Part shown: positions 36,349 to 49,281 of the stretch, in pieces
How the letters are laid out: the number at the start of each line of letters is the position of its first letter
How positions within the stretch are numbered: the first letter of the stretch is position 1
Source of the DNA: Fragaria x ananassa
Taxonomy: Eukaryota > Streptophyta > Magnoliopsida > Rosales > Rosaceae
Assembly (NCBI GenBank): GCA_034370585.1
Contig: CP139756.1
Location: 11,224,501-11,288,500, forward strand
Direction of reading: 5' to 3'
Length of the DNA: 64,000 bases
Program-made: the position numbers and the translations under genes
The notes under the pieces: model-generated
The model's input: only the letters and a program-made list of their open reading frames with translations
Database searches by the model: none
What the model was told of the DNA's origin: nothing

Positions 36349-39210
36349 GATCGATCTTACAAGGAGACATTTATAGGTGTTTTCTCTTTCGGTTTTTGTC
36401 TTCTGTCATTTTTGGACCTCTTTTATATATCTTTTCCATAGATGATACTGTTTTTTTTTTCCCTTCATATGCCAACAATTTCCCCATCTCTTTTCTTGTT
36501 TATATTTTTAATATACAGCAAAAGGAGGACACTATTTATTCAGGGAGCCAATTAGCCAAATAATAAGCATACTAAATCAGAAGAAAATAGTCCTAGCTAG
36601 GGCACAAAAATGACAGAAGATCGACAAAAAGCTCAAAAGAGAGAATAAACTAGTTTGTTCTTTCTTTGTGGTGTGTGCACTACCAGAACTTTACCCATAT
36701 AATTGTCAATAACGACGACACACCTAAACCGACGCAAAACACAAGAACTTAAACTTGATCGAGAGGAGAATCTAGCTAGATCGAACAGTAAAAGACATAC
36801 ATAATATTTACGTCAATAAGTGGAATCTTTATGTTACTGATTCTGTTAGAATGCAGTACCGTGTGCTGTGTGCACATAAAACCATAGCTTCATATAATTA
36901 ACTTAGTATGCTCTCTGCTTAATCATCAATCAGCTTAGATCTTCTCAGCATTCCACTACTCTTACATTGCGTGTTTGAGTGTTTCCTTCATTTCTTTCTC
37001 TGAAATTAGTATATCAATTCAACGAAAAGAAAATGAGGCCTCTCTCTCTAGATCTCTCTATTTTATTGAGGTCTCTTATTATTATTATTTTTTGTGGTGA
37101 TGGAGGATTTTTATTCAAACTAAAACAAAAGTATAACCACAAGATCTTAAACGGATCTGTAAAAAGGAGCAGATCAACCAACAATAGGCTGATACAGAGA
37201 CGTCTTCTAAGGGTGACACAAAACCGTCGGCCGACGAAAGCTTGAAAGCAAACCAAACCAGTCACGTATGAAGCACGATTACATCTATTTCCGGCCACAC
37301 CTTAAATATTGGCTTTTGAGTAGAGAAAATGAATAGAGTAGACATTATTAACTGAAATGTAATCATATTCAAACAAATTAGTGCTTTAATTCTTACCTTT
37401 TAGGTAGGATCATGTGGCTTAATAACCCAACCACATAGGCGGCTGGAGGCCATAATGCGAATTTTGCTAGAAAGATTTATATGATAGCACTACAAAAAAG
37501 GAAATCTTTTGTCCTAAAAGGGAGACCTGTAACTAGCTAGCTTAATTAGGAAAACTTCGGAATCAAAGGCTTTTTCTTCCTACTTGTTGATCCATTATTT
37601 CTAAAATTTATAACCTAATGATATCATAGAGACAACAGACAATTTAGGCGCGCCAATCAACCAATAAAGAAAAAGATTTGTAAAATCAACTGGTTTATTT
37701 ATTCTTTACTAAATTATCATGTATGTATACCATAAATCCATAATATATATCGTATATGAACATGTATTTCAGAAATTATATATTGCCTTATATGTATTCG
37801 ATATATGTCGTTGTATATATATCCAACATAAAATTAACATGTCAATTATATCTGATTTCGTGACAATAACCACATCACATGTATTGTCAAACTATTTGGT
37901 CATTGTTCATGTCCTTTTCTTCTCCAATCCTATATATTTGCATCCATCAACAAAATTGACATTCTCATTATTTCGGGTTGTTTACGGTACTGACATGTAT
38001 ACCATACACTTATTTTACCATTAATTGAACAAAAATAACAAATTCAATGAGTAAAATTTGCAATATTGACAAAAAAATTACTATATTTGTTTTACACATT
38101 TACATATAATTGAACCAAATTACTATAACGACAACAAGTTGTTCATAAACTTGTAAATTGTAAGTTGAGTAATTACCTCTAATAGAACAAAAATTACCTA
38201 AGTAATAACTCTTTTTACCAAAACGACAAAAAATTTGTTGTCATGTCGGTAAATGTAGGTATCATAAACAGATAAGTATCGTAGAAAATTCCCTCATTAT
38301 TGTAAGGTAGTAAACAAATTCAATTATGACATGTAACGATGTCGATCTATACTCTATACTTGGTTAATCAACAAAATAATAATGAAACTCACCATCTCAC
38401 CCACCTTCTTCCTTCTATCAATCATAACCTATAATTAGGGCAAACCAGTTCCCACCTTTCACCCCAGTCCTCCTCTCTCAATATTTCATTTCTAAACAAT
38501 TTAGGGTTTCGTAGTAATTAAACTACTGGTAATTAATCAAAACTCAAAGACATAAGACTGGCTAACACCCTTCGATTTGTAATGTATAATTATAATTATG
38601 AATCAAGCAAAACCTGCATGTACGCACCTCAGAATCATGAACATAAATTAGGAATAATGTATATATTCATGATGAACTATTAAATTAATCTTGGAAAACA
38701 GCTATACATACCAAGACCCAAAAGGCACTTTGTATTAAGAGGATTATCCATGTAGATTCCTTATATGTGAGATATACTTATATATCATAATACGCTATTC
38801 TTCTCACCCCCCCCAACCTTTCTGTTACTGTACGTTATATACTGTCTCTACTGAATTATAAAACAAAGCAGCAAACAGGAACTTACATCTGAAGGTTCCA
38901 TTGGCAGAGCCTCAGAAAAACTATGAGAATTAGGGTCGACACTACTGCGCAACACTCACTGATGATGACACTCACTATGGTGGAAATTAAGCTAGAGGTG
39001 AGGAATGAGGTCAATGAGAAAATGGATGAATATGTGAACCACTTGCAATTGCAAAAATATATATCAAAAAAGCAAAAGGTTCACTATAAATCCCACTGCT
39101 GCTTCCTACCACCCTTCTGAATGCAACTTATTAACTACCAATTACATTGAAAAGCACATAAATTCCATTCTCGATCTTCTCTTACTTTTCTTATTATATA
39201 GATAGCTCTA

Positions 39211-39380
39211 GTTTTGTGATTATGCCGGACAACAACAAAATTGAGCAAAGGCCGAGTGTGGCCTTTAGAGGTGTTCCAATCCACATTTGTGTGCAATTTT
39301 TTCCTCATTTCCACTAATACTCTAAAAGCCACACTCTTGGTTTTTGCTCCACTTTGTTGTTGTGCCTAATTTTGTGTGAC
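39211..39380. repeat. Imperfect 170-nt hairpin, candidate MIRNA-like foldback or tiny MITE
   Basis: The left arm ACAACAACAAAATTGAGCAA (from 39229) followed by GAGTGTGGCCTTTAGAG pairs with the right arm TCTAAAAGCCACACTC ... TTTGTTGTTGTG, with a loop of about 40 nt. About 50-60 paired positions per arm, including G:U pairs. It does not match any plant miRNA that I recall. Confidence 0.4.
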
Positions 39381-40901
39381 TTGTTAGTATAATCCCATTA
39401 ATCTTTATGGAGCAAATTGCATCTCAGTGTCTCTATCATCTCAGTTCCATCACACTCCATACATAGTATGACTAAATGCATGCTTTACTATATCAAATTA
39501 AGCTAATTCCCTAGTGGTTAATTAACTCTGATTAGATTAATTGGACTTTTCAAAAGATTAGTATGTGCATGGGGGGTAGGCAAAGAAGGGCATGTCATAG
39601 GTAATTAAAGAGCAATCGAACTATATACATACGTTGATATAGTAATAGCAACTCCAAAAACCTGAGTTATAAATAGCTAGATTAATAGTAATAGCTACAT
39701 CTTAAATCAACAAATGAGATGGATAGTAAATATATGTATGGTTAAATATTGCAGCTTAATTAGTTTTGAAATTTAGCTAGGGAACATATCAGTCCAAGCT
39801 TACAATCACAGATTAATTATACCGAAGTTATTATATTCATGGTTCTAATTAAGTTCTAATGATTTCTCTTTGGAAATCAGATTAGCAATTGTCCAAGTAC
39901 TAAATGAAAATGAAATTAAGCCAATTAAGCTACATAAATTACCTCATCCACAGAAACTTATTCATGTAGCTAGTTTCCCATCGTGACATGTAATATACGT
40001 AGAAGATGATCATGGACCACATTCAATATTCGATCTCCATCATGCATCAAATCGAGCTGGGAATGATTTTATGATTTGATGTTGATAAAAATAGGTAGCA
40101 TGACAATCAGATCGTGATCGAGTATATTTTACACAAGCAGTCGACACTTAAGGCCGATTAGAGATAATTCCCAAGCTAGCTACTCGATCGATCATTGCCT
40201 ACTTATATACTTGGTATTGTTGGATTTGATTCACAATCAAAGAGAAATTTCCTTTTGACTTTGGTTTCCTATTTCTCATTCTGAGAGAGATAGAGAAAGA
40301 AGATATTGCACCTCTAGTACTGTAGTGTTCTCTGTAGTTCTATAATATGCTTTGTTTATTTAACGGCCAACTGCTAAAACTGATTCCCATGAATCCATAC
40401 CACTCTGATATTTTTTTTGCTGAAAGCTACACAAAGCCATTCAGACAGCTAGTAAAGTCATTCGATGAACTCCTATAGGTTGAAATGCGCCAAATTCTTT
40501 CTCAATCTTAAGATAAGAAGCTACCTAGCATTGGCCTTTATTCCAATTCCTAATCTTGAATTGGGAATAGCTAGCATGGACGTCTATATCGATTTCATGT
40601 ATAACTTATCTACTAGCTAGAATATACCTCTTAAAGAAACAGAAAAAAAAATTAACGGTTTACTTACCTTTTTTCTTGTTTCGATTGAAACCCCAAAGAT
40701 CATATTGTTTTTTCTTTTATAATATTCCACCAAATTAAGATCATTGTGTTGAACTAATCCAAGTCTACAGATAACCATTTGATATAGTTTCTACAGATCG
40801 AAGTTATAAGTGTTTTTGTTTCCTCTTAATTAGAATTCTTAGCATACATCCAACATATTTGCTCTATCTTAGTTTCTAAGCATAAAATTATATAATTTCC
40901 A

Positions 40902-40928
40902 TCTCTCTCTCTCTCTCTCTCTCTCTCA
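40902..40928 (+). repeat. (CT)n microsatellite
   Basis: About 13 CT repeats. Confidence 0.9.
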
Positions 40929-41912
40929 GTTCACAGAATGGCATGGAGTACTCCAACGTACACCACTAATTTGGCCCCTTAGTCAAAAGGAATTTTAAAA
41001 TTGAAGCTAAACATATATATGGCTCCATTAACTTGAGTATCATTCTTAAGATAGAGAATATATAGTAGTAGTAATCAATAGGAATGCAGGTACCTAAATT
41101 CTGGGCACTACAACTTTGTATGTCAATCAGCATAACAGTGTGAATGAATGACATATATACATGTATATGTATATATAATACATTTACCTGTAAGTGTTAC
41201 ATATTCTGGTGAGGAATCAAGTCCACTTATTCCAAACACTATGAGAGGGAACCCCTTTAATTAGTTGCTTTAACAAAGTGTTGATGCTTGACTGTCACAT
41301 CTTTTCAAAGTTTCTGGTGAGGAAATTCCAAGAGATTGGGTTAAGTATGTTAAATCTTGACATTGTGATTCCTCTTTACAAATTAAGCTCGTTTCAAAAT
41401 GGCTTGGCCTTTTTTATACCTTTTCTTACATGCTCCTATAAAAGAAGAACCTCTGGGGAGTGGAACACTCAAGAAACTGTAGTATTTATATGTGTAGGGA
41501 AAATACTAGAGTACTAGCTAATACCATATTTGATTTGTTCATCACATTTGCTTATTAGATAATCTGTTTGCTCTAGTTCTATCATTACATTTACAGCTGA
41601 TGAATACAAGTGAGATTTGAAGTGAACTCAGATTGGGAGACATTGCTAAGAGGTCTATGGCTAAACTCACCAAATGATTTGTATTCATATTTCTTGTTAT
41701 CACATTCGATAAAGTTAAATACGATACATATGATGAAACAAATTTGGCGAGCGTAGTCATTTATGTGTGTTTTTCTTTTTAAAAAGAAGAAGTGGGTTAA
41801 AATTGTTATTTAAATATGGCGAAGGCTAACTAGGTACTCTCAATAAAGCTAAGGACACTCATTTGGGTTCTCTCATATAGAATCAAAGCAATATATCATC
41901 TCCCAAGAGTGC

Positions 41913-41922
41913 TTATATATTT
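41913..41922 (+). promoter_or_regulatory. Candidate TATA box of the CAT gene
   Basis: TTATATATTTAAA context, about 70 bp upstream of the ATG at 41987. Confidence 0.45.
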
Positions 41923-41986
41923 AAACCTTCACACCCCATCTTTCCCATGGAAGCCAAAACACTTCACTATAGTTTTGCAAACAACA

Positions 41987-44579
41987 ATGGCTACCACCAC
42001 CAGCACAACCCAAACTCCTCCCAACAACACAAACACCAATCTTTGCTTCTCCAACTATCTCCATTCTCTGTCCCAAACACCCCACAGGCTCAGAAAGAGA
42101 ATGCTTGCCACCTGGACCCCAGACCAGGAGCTCAACCAAGTGAGGCAAAGGTCAGGGGCTGACATGAAGAGAAAACTCAAGTGGTATGATCTCATGGCTC
42201 TTGGTGTTGGAGGCATGCTTGGTGTTGGAGTCTTTGTCACAACAGGTTCTGTAGCCCACAAAACAGCTGGCCCTTCTGTCTTCATATCCTATATCATAGC
42301 AGGAATATCAGCCCTTCTTTCTTCCTTGTGTTACACTGAATTTTCTGTTCAAATCCCAGTCGCCGGTGGTGCTTTTAGTTATCTCCGAGTGACTTTTGGT
42401 ATATGATCCACTACCCCATTACTGTTTCATATTATTGGCTTCATTTTCTGGTTCCTTATCTTACTTTCATTTCTTGTGTGAGCAGGAGAATTTGTAGGTT
42501 ATTTTGCTGGGGCAAATATACTCATGGAGTATGTACTATCAAATGCTGCTGTGGCAAGGAGTTTTACTGAGTATTTATCATCTGCATTTGGACAAGATGA
42601 TCCAAAGACGTGGAGAGTAGAAGTGGATGGGTTAATACAGGGCTATAATATGTTGGACTTCCCTGCTGTTGCTCTTATTCTCCTTCTCACTTTCTGCCTT
42701 TGCCATAGGTACTTTTACTCTTCTTTTTTAAATTGTATACATTTTCATAATTTAGCTGCCTGACATTTTAGATATTTTGAAGCAATGAATTGGTGGGCAT
42801 TCAGGTTGGTTATTTGTATATGGTTTTGTAGCTTTTCAATCAATATATTATCATTGCTGACAACACCATTAGTATGATTGAGAAAGTCCCAAGTATCATT
42901 GGGTTATCAAGTAAGGGTGATCTTTTGTTTTTGTGGATTTCTGAAAATGATGGGTGCTGATTTCTTTTGGATAATATGCAGCACAAAGGAAAGCTCCACA
43001 CTGAACCTTATTATGACAGTGTTTCATGTGGTGTTCTTTGGATTTATTATAATTGCTGGTTTCTGCATTGGGAGTACCAACAACTTGGTGAAGCCTAAGG
43101 GACTTACTCCTTTCGGTGTTAGAGGTGTTCTTGATGGGGCTGCTATAGTTTACTTCAGTTACATAGGTTATGATTCGGCTTCAACCATGGCTGAAGAGAT
43201 CCAGAACCCTTCGCAGGGCCTGCCCGTCGGCATCATTGGTTCCGTTGTCATTACCTCCTTGCTTTACTGCCTTATGGCCTTGTCCTTGTGTTTCATGGTT
43301 CCTTACAACAAGGTCAGTACACAAGTATGTGAATTTGAACGTTTTCTTGCTAGACAATTTGACAAGTTATGTTACGAGACTGTCAATCAACTAGGTGGCA
43401 CATATGACACATCCCTAATATTTGGAATTCTTGCACAGATAGCAGAAAAAGTATCATTTTCAATGGCTTTCAAACAGATTGGTTGGGACTGGGCAAGTAA
43501 CGTGGTTGGGGCTGGTGCAAGCTTGGGGATTGTTGCTTCACTATTGGTTGCCATGTTAGGCCAAGCCAGGTACCTTTGTGTTATAGGAAGGGCGCGGCTA
43601 GTGCCATCCTGGTTAGCCAAGGTGCATCCTGCAACAGGCACTCCACTGAATGCTACACTCTTCCTGGGTAAATGTTTTATGCTTTTTCATTGTTTCTCAT
43701 AATTTTTTTTTTGTTACATTGGAATCGAACGTCTCATCTAGTATAGTCCTAACCAAATTTCCAGCCTCCCTCCTTTATCTATGTACAAAGAAAAATACAG
43801 ACAGATGATGGCAAAAGCAATTGGAATTTCAGGCAATACCTGTGACATAGGGGACTTTGCAACAACAACATCAAGCAACCATATCTTATCATATGTTGAC
43901 ATTTGAATACCCAATTGCCTTAAGTTGACATGTCAAATCATACAAAAGTTGAAATAATCGAGGAAAATCTACAGTAGACCAGACAATTTAACCGGGTGAA
44001 TATGTTTTCTTTCATGCTGTAGGACTCTGCACAGCATCAATTGCACTCTTCACTGACCTTGAAATAGTGATTGAAATGATCTCCATTGGCACCCTCTTGG
44101 TGTTCTACCTTGTGGCCAATGCTCTCATTTATCGTCGATATGTGATCATCACCAACAACCCTCCATTTCAAACTCTCTTGTTCCTCTTCCTCCTTTCATC
44201 TAGTGCCATCGGCTTTTCCATGTCCTGGAAGCTTAACCAACAACGCTGGGGGTTACCGCTTTTTGGAATGTCAACAGTTACAATCATTGCCTTCTTCAAG
44301 TACATGGTACCTTGTGTCTGCAATCCCACTGGGTGGTCGATGCCATTCATGCCATGGCCGGCTGCACTATCTATCTTCCTTAATGTGTTCCTCATGACCA
44401 CACTAAAGAAGTTCTCGTTCGAAAGGTTTGCCATATGGGCATGTTTCATAACATTGTTCTATCTGCTGTATGGTGTTCACTCGACTTATAAGGCAGAGGA
44501 GAGGGAAGGTACTGGTATTGATGAAGTGAATCCAAGAACAGCAGTGCAACAAATAAAGCTAGAAATTCAAGTACTTTGA
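41987..44579 (+). CDS. Cationic amino-acid transporter, CAT6/CAT7 clade
   Basis: Five exons: 41987-42398, 42486-42708, 42982-43312, 43439-43667 and 44023-44579. All introns are GT-AG and phases join to 583 aa, the family length. An in-frame ATG-less extension upstream is ignored; MATTTSTTQTPP is the start. After a soluble N-terminus (RLRKRMLATWTPDQELNQVR) the APC-superfamily core begins with WYDLMALGVGGMLGVGVFVT, the substrate-binding helix 1 with its Gly-rich break. Helix 3 reads PVAGGAFSYLRVTFGEFVGY, helix 6 has VYFSYIGYDSASTMAEEI, and later come LGQARYLCVIGRARLVPSWL and the C-terminal CAT helices. About 14 membrane spans. CATs import or store basic and neutral amino acids at the plasma or vacuolar membrane. 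CAT6/7 versus other CATs is inferred from wording such as GANILMEYVLSNAAVARSF. A young Copia element lies 120 bp beyond the stop. Confidence 0.93.
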
Positions 44580-44698
44580 CAATTAGCATACTTGATTATA
44601 TTTTCTCTATCTTTATTTTCATAGCACTTCTTGTGCTACTTCATTTTGTTTAGGGAATTCCCATCAAGCAAAGAGGAATTCAGATCAGATAGAATGAC

Positions 44699-44879
44699 AG
44701 TCAAATATAACGAGGTTTGGAGAATGAATTTTCTGATATATTATTCGTCTCACAGAGGAGGCTATATATAGAGGTACAAGTTGTACAAACCCTACGTACT
44801 ATGTACTACACATACAGAATAGGAAAGTAATAACAAATTAATTTACATTCCTAAACTAACTCCATGACTCACGCTAACA
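44699..44879 (-). repeat. 3' LTR of the young Copia element
   Basis: 181 bp. On the element strand it begins TGTTAGCGTGAG and ends ATATTTGACT. Contains a TATATATAG promoter-like word. Confidence 0.93.
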
Positions 44880-44890
44880 CTCCCCCTCAA
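44880..44890 (-). other. Polypurine tract of the young Copia element
   Basis: TTGAGGGGGAG on the minus strand, abutting the TGTTAG start of the 3' LTR. Confidence 0.85.
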
Positions 44891-47613
44891 GTTGGCGCAT
44901 ATACATCAACCATGCCCAACTTGCCAAGTGAGTCATAAAAGGCCTTCTTAGAAACTCCTTTTGTGAGTATATCTGCAAGTTGCTCCTCTGTAGGGACAAA
45001 AGGAAAGCTAATGATCTTTGCATCTAGCTTCTCCTTTATAAAGTGACGATCAACCTCCACATGTTTGGTACGATCATGTTGTACAGGATTTTGTGAGATA
45101 TCAATGGCTGCCTTGTTGTCACAATACAACTGCATAGCACACTTGGGTTTGACCCCCAAATCTTGTAACACATTCTTCAGCCATAACAACTCGCATACTC
45201 CATGAGCCATACCTCTATATTCTGCTTCAGCACTAGACCGAGCCACCACCTTTTGCTTCTTACTCTTCCAAGTAACAAGATTACCTCCCACAAAGGTAAA
45301 ATACCCTGATGTAGACCTCCGGTCTGTAATATTTCCAGCCCAGTCTGCATCTGTAAAACCACAAACCTCAAGAATACTGCTGTGTTTAGAGAACATTACT
45401 CCTCTCCCAGGAGCTGACTTCAAGTACCTCAAAATCCTCACTACAGCATCCATGTGATCTACACTGGGATTATGCATGAACTGGCTCACCACACTTACTG
45501 CATAAGCAACATCAGGTCTGGTGTGTGTCAAATAAATCAGACGTCCAACTAACCTCTGATAACGAGGCTTGTCGGTAGGTACCTGATCAGGATACTCTGC
45601 TAATCGGTGATTCTGCTCAATAGGAGTGTCAATTGGAGTACAATCTAACATACCTGTCTCTGCTAATAGATCAAGTATATACTTCCTTTGACACAGATAA
45701 ATGCCTTCACTCCCCCTGGCTACCTCAATGCCCAAGAAGTACTTGAGTGTACCTAGGTCTTTCATCTCAAACTCTGTGGCTAGCTGTTTTTGCAATCTAT
45801 CCATCTCAATAGTATCATTACCAGTAACAACCATATCATCAACATATATGATCAGAGCTGTTACCCTCCCCTGTTGATGTCTGAGAAACAATGTGTGGTC
45901 TGAGTTACTCTGCTTATAACCAATCTTCCTCATGAACTGTGAAAACCTTCCAAACCAAGCACGAGGTGATTGTTTAAGACCATACAAAGATTTTCTCAAT
46001 CTGCACACAAAGTTACCTGAAGGAGCAGTTTTATATCCAGGTGGAAGATCCATATACACTTCCTCCACAAGTTCTCCATGAAGAAAAGCATTCTTGACAT
46101 CAAACTGTTTAAGAGGCCAGTTTAAGTTAGCAGCAAGAGAGAGCAATACCCGGATAGTATTCATCTTTGCAACTGGTGCAAATGTCTCATCATAGTCAAT
46201 GCCATATGTCTGAGTGAATCCCTTTGCTACCAAGCGTGCTTTATATCGACTCACTGTCCCATCTGGATTATGCTTCACTGTAAACACCCAGCGACATCCA
46301 ACAGCCTTCTTTTCATGTGGTAGGGATACAAGCTCCCAAGTATTGTTCTTCTGTAACGCTTCCATCTCCTCATCCATTGCTTTCCTCCATTTTGGATCTC
46401 CCAACGCATCCTGCACTTTGTTAGGTACTGATACAGCAGATATTTGATTCACAAATGATTCATATGACTTAGACAATCTCTTGGTAGACATAAAATTTGT
46501 CACTGGATATTTAGCTTTGGCTTGAAGGGTAGGTTCATATGTTTTTGCTGGTTTACCCCTAGTAGACCTATTTGGTAACACATATTGTCTACTATTAGCA
46601 TCACTAGTATTAACCCCAATAGAATCACTAACCTCAGATGGAAGATCTTCTGTACCAGAGAGACATGAGTCAGGGGTATTAGTAACAGCAGGCGAGGCAG
46701 GAGGGGCAGGAACACTTTCAGCTTCTGGTTCCTGAATCTCTGGAGCAATTGCACCAGAATCATCTGGTGGTGCCTGTCTATCATCTTCTGGTCTCTGAAC
46801 ATCTGGAGTGACTAGTGTATGTGAAGCTGATGCATCAGTAACCTCAACTGACTGACCTGTCTCCCCCTCTCCATGATACAGCTCTTCAAAATATGAATGC
46901 TCCCCCTGAAGAGCAGTATCAGAAGAGGTATAATAACTCATGTCCTCAAAGAAAGTGACATCCATAGTGACATAATACTTCCCAGTAGGTGGATGATAGC
47001 ACTTATATCCTTTCTGATGTCCCCCATAACCAACAAACACACATTTCAGCGCCCGGGCATCCAACTTACTTGACCTTTGACTCTTTGGTATATGGACAAA
47101 TGCAACACAACCAAAAACACGAGCAGGGAGATTATGAAAAGAAGGTAAAGAGACATAAGAAGCTAGTACCTCAAATGGTACCTTTCCCAGGAGGACACTA
47201 GATGGAAGACGATTAATAAGATGGGTAGATGCGATGATAGCATCACCCCACAGATCCTTAGGACAATGTGCACTGAATAGAATACAACGAGCCATATCAA
47301 GTAAGTGACGATTTTTCCTTTCAGAGACCCCATTTTGTTCAGGTGTGTAAGGACACGTTTTCTGGTGGATAATCCCATGTGTTTGCAGAAAAGATTGAAA
47401 GACACGGTTTACATATTCCCCTCCATTATCAGAGCGAAGAACTTTAATTTTGGCATTGTACTGTTTTTGGACTTCGGAAGAAAAAGCTTGAAAAGCCGGA
47501 AAAACCTCATCCTTAGTTTTAAGAAGAACAACCCAAGTAAGACGTGTACAATCATCAATAAATGACACATAATATCGCATACCTGACACAGTAGGTTCTT
47601 TTGAAGGTCCTCA
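44887..47613 (-). CDS. Copia pol segment: integrase, reverse transcriptase, RNase H
   Basis: Open for about 900 codons from just after the internal stop to TGA at 44887. Counting from the Met at 47589, the integrase core shows Asp in SFIDDCTRL (about 12-13), Asp in SDNGGEY (54) and Glu in NGVSERKNR (90), a DD35E triad. Reverse transcriptase spans about 410-650, with ARLVAKGFTQ, GIDYDETFAPVAK and the catalytic IIYVDDMVVTG (582-585). RNase H follows with FTDADWAGN, RSSAEAEYRG and LYCDNKAA. A Pro/Ser-rich linker (about 240-350) separates integrase from reverse transcriptase, as usual in Copia. All catalytic residues appear intact. It cannot be made as part of the full polyprotein unless the upstream stop is read through. 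Confidence 0.92.
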
Positions 47614-49281
47614 AACATCAGAATGAATTAATTCAAAAGGAACGACACTTTTATTAGAAATACGAGGTGAATAGGTTGAGCGATGACTCTTGCCCAAAAC
47701 ACATGTTTCACAATGTAAGACTGACTCATCCACACCAATAAACAAAGAAGGCATGGATTTCTTCATAACACTAAAAGATGGATGCCCTAAGCGACGATGC
47801 CACAACCAAACTTCACTTAACCTGTCAGAAGTTGATATTAAAGCGGTCCGTGGCTGTGCTCCTGGTTTCGCCCCCACATAAGTCTGGTCCAGACGAAAAA
47901 GCCTGCCCCTCAAGTACCCCCGACCGAGTAACTCCCCAGTGAGAAGATCCTGAAAAATCACATACATAGGAAAAAAGGTCACAGAGCATTTGGATTCAAC
48001 ATTTAACTGTGAGACAGATATCAAATGATGAGATAAAGCAGGTACATATAACACATTTTGTAGCACTATTGTGGGAGTGATACAAACTGACCCTTTTCCT
48101 AACACAGGGAAGGCTTCACCATTAGCATTAGTAACATATGGTACTGGTGGAGAGGATAATTCAGTAAAGTAAGATTTGTCATAAGTCATATGATCTGAAG
48201 CACCTGAATCAATAATCCATGTATCACCACCAACAAAGCTAGAAATATTTAAGGCCATACCTATCTTACCACGACCAGCCACTGATGCTGTGGGTGTGGC
48301 GCCTTCTGCTGTATGATGGTCATGTCCGGATACACCATAGATGTCTGGTTCTTGGACCAACTGGATAGCTGCTCTTGCCTTGGGACGATAAGTAGACCTC
48401 TTAGGCCTAAGATGAGGGTACAACTTCCAACAAGACTCACGAGCATGGTCACCCTTGCAGTAAGAGCAAGGGGGACGAGGTTGGTCCCCAAAGCCTGGTG
48501 GTGGTCCTTGCTTGTTCAGTGGAACTGAACTTGAATGCTGAAGGAGTGGGGCTGGTGCTCTCGCTTGAATAGTGAGACTAGAGACTTCAAGTTGTGCTTG
48601 AGTAAGACTTTCCTGCTGAGACTCATCCTTACGGATATATGTGAAAGCTGTAATCAGGTTAGGAGGTTCTGTCATTCTGAGCAACTCTCCTTTGGCACTG
48701 TTGTGTTTTGCATCAAGACCCCTCAGAAAGTGATGAACTCGCTCAAGCTCCTTTTCCTTCAAGTACCAAACAAGATCCTCCTGGTTCTTGATCTTGCAAG
48801 GACGTTTCGTATCAATTTCAGCCCAAATGTTCCTTAACTTGGTGAAATACTGTGCCACTGGCTGCCCATTCTGTTGCATTGAAGAAGCAGTGCACATTAA
48901 CTCATGAACCTGTATAAAATCAGACTCATTAGTATATAAATCTTCCAGTGTCTTCCAGATCGCCTGAGCTGTATCACATTGTTCCACCAGGTCGACTATG
49001 TCCTCATTCATGGCCTTGTACAAGACTGACATCACAAGACCATCATCATCTTCCCACTTAGTGTAAGCATCAACATCACTTTCACTAGGGGCCTTAATTG
49101 TCCCAGTTACATGCCCCATCTTGTGCATCCCTCGAAGATGAGCCGTCATGATTTTCTTCCATTTCCGAAAATTGGTTCCATTGAGTTTGGCACCCCCAAA
49201 GGAACCACTTTCAGAATTCTTGACGGATACTTCAACTGTCTGAACATCTTTCCCCTGAGAACTTTCAACTCCAGAACCCAT
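47611..49281 (-). CDS. Copia gag, protease and pre-integrase segment, ended by a premature stop
   Basis: 556 codons from ATG 49281. The Gag region has the usual KLNGTNFRKWKKIMTAHLRG start and a knuckle CSYCKGDHARESC (residues 272-284, spacing CX2CX3HX4C). The aspartic protease motif is WIIDSGASDHM (about 355-365). The pre-integrase zinc-binding region has WLWHRRLGHPS and LHCETCVLGKSH. The frame then ends at TGA 47613-47611, where relatives have a Trp codon (HSDVWGP), and the same frame continues open for 900 codons. So this is a single nonsense change and not a true gag/pol boundary. Confidence 0.92.
   Translation of the reverse strand: MGSGVESSQGKDVQTVEVSVKNSESGSFGGAKLNGTNFRKWKKIMTAHLRGMHKMGHVTGTIKAPSESDVDAYTKWEDDDGLVMSVLYKAMNEDIVDLVEQCDTAQAIWKTLEDLYTNESDFIQVHELMCTASSMQQNGQPVAQYFTKLRNIWAEIDTKRPCKIKNQEDLVWYLKEKELERVHHFLRGLDAKHNSAKGELLRMTEPPNLITAFTYIRKDESQQESLTQAQLEVSSLTIQARAPAPLLQHSSSVPLNKQGPPPGFGDQPRPPCSYCKGDHARESCWKLYPHLRPKRSTYRPKARAAIQLVQEPDIYGVSGHDHHTAEGATPTASVAGRGKIGMALNISSFVGGDTWIIDSGASDHMTYDKSYFTELSSPPVPYVTNANGEAFPVLGKGSVCITPTIVLQNVLYVPALSHHLISVSQLNVESKCSVTFFPMYVIFQDLLTGELLGRGYLRGRLFRLDQTYVGAKPGAQPRTALISTSDRLSEVWLWHRRLGHPSFSVMKKSMPSLFIGVDESVLHCETCVLGKSHRSTYSPRISNKSVVPFELIHSDV

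Larger units (their letters stand above)
36357..41912. other. Long AT-rich intergenic region upstream of the CAT gene
   Basis: About 5.5 kb without a supportable gene. Isolated CACTA-like terminal words occur at about 36678 (CACTACCAGAACTT) and 37491 (CACTACAAAAAAGG) without partner ends. An imperfect hairpin lies at 39211-39380 and a (CT)n tract at 40902-40928. Long regulatory sequence or unrecognised non-coding transcripts are possible. Confidence 0.5.

Noticed and set aside
36678..36760. CACTA-like end (CACTACCAGAACTT) with a few CGACG words
   Set aside because: No partner terminus, target duplication or dense subterminal repeats were found.
37491..37520. CACTACAAAAAAGG, a possible CACTA or MITE terminus
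   Set aside because: A single terminal word without an inverted partner nearby.
46500..46802. Alternate-frame minus-strand frame inside Copia pol
   Set aside because: Lies wholly within the integrase/RT linker in another frame, with no domain.
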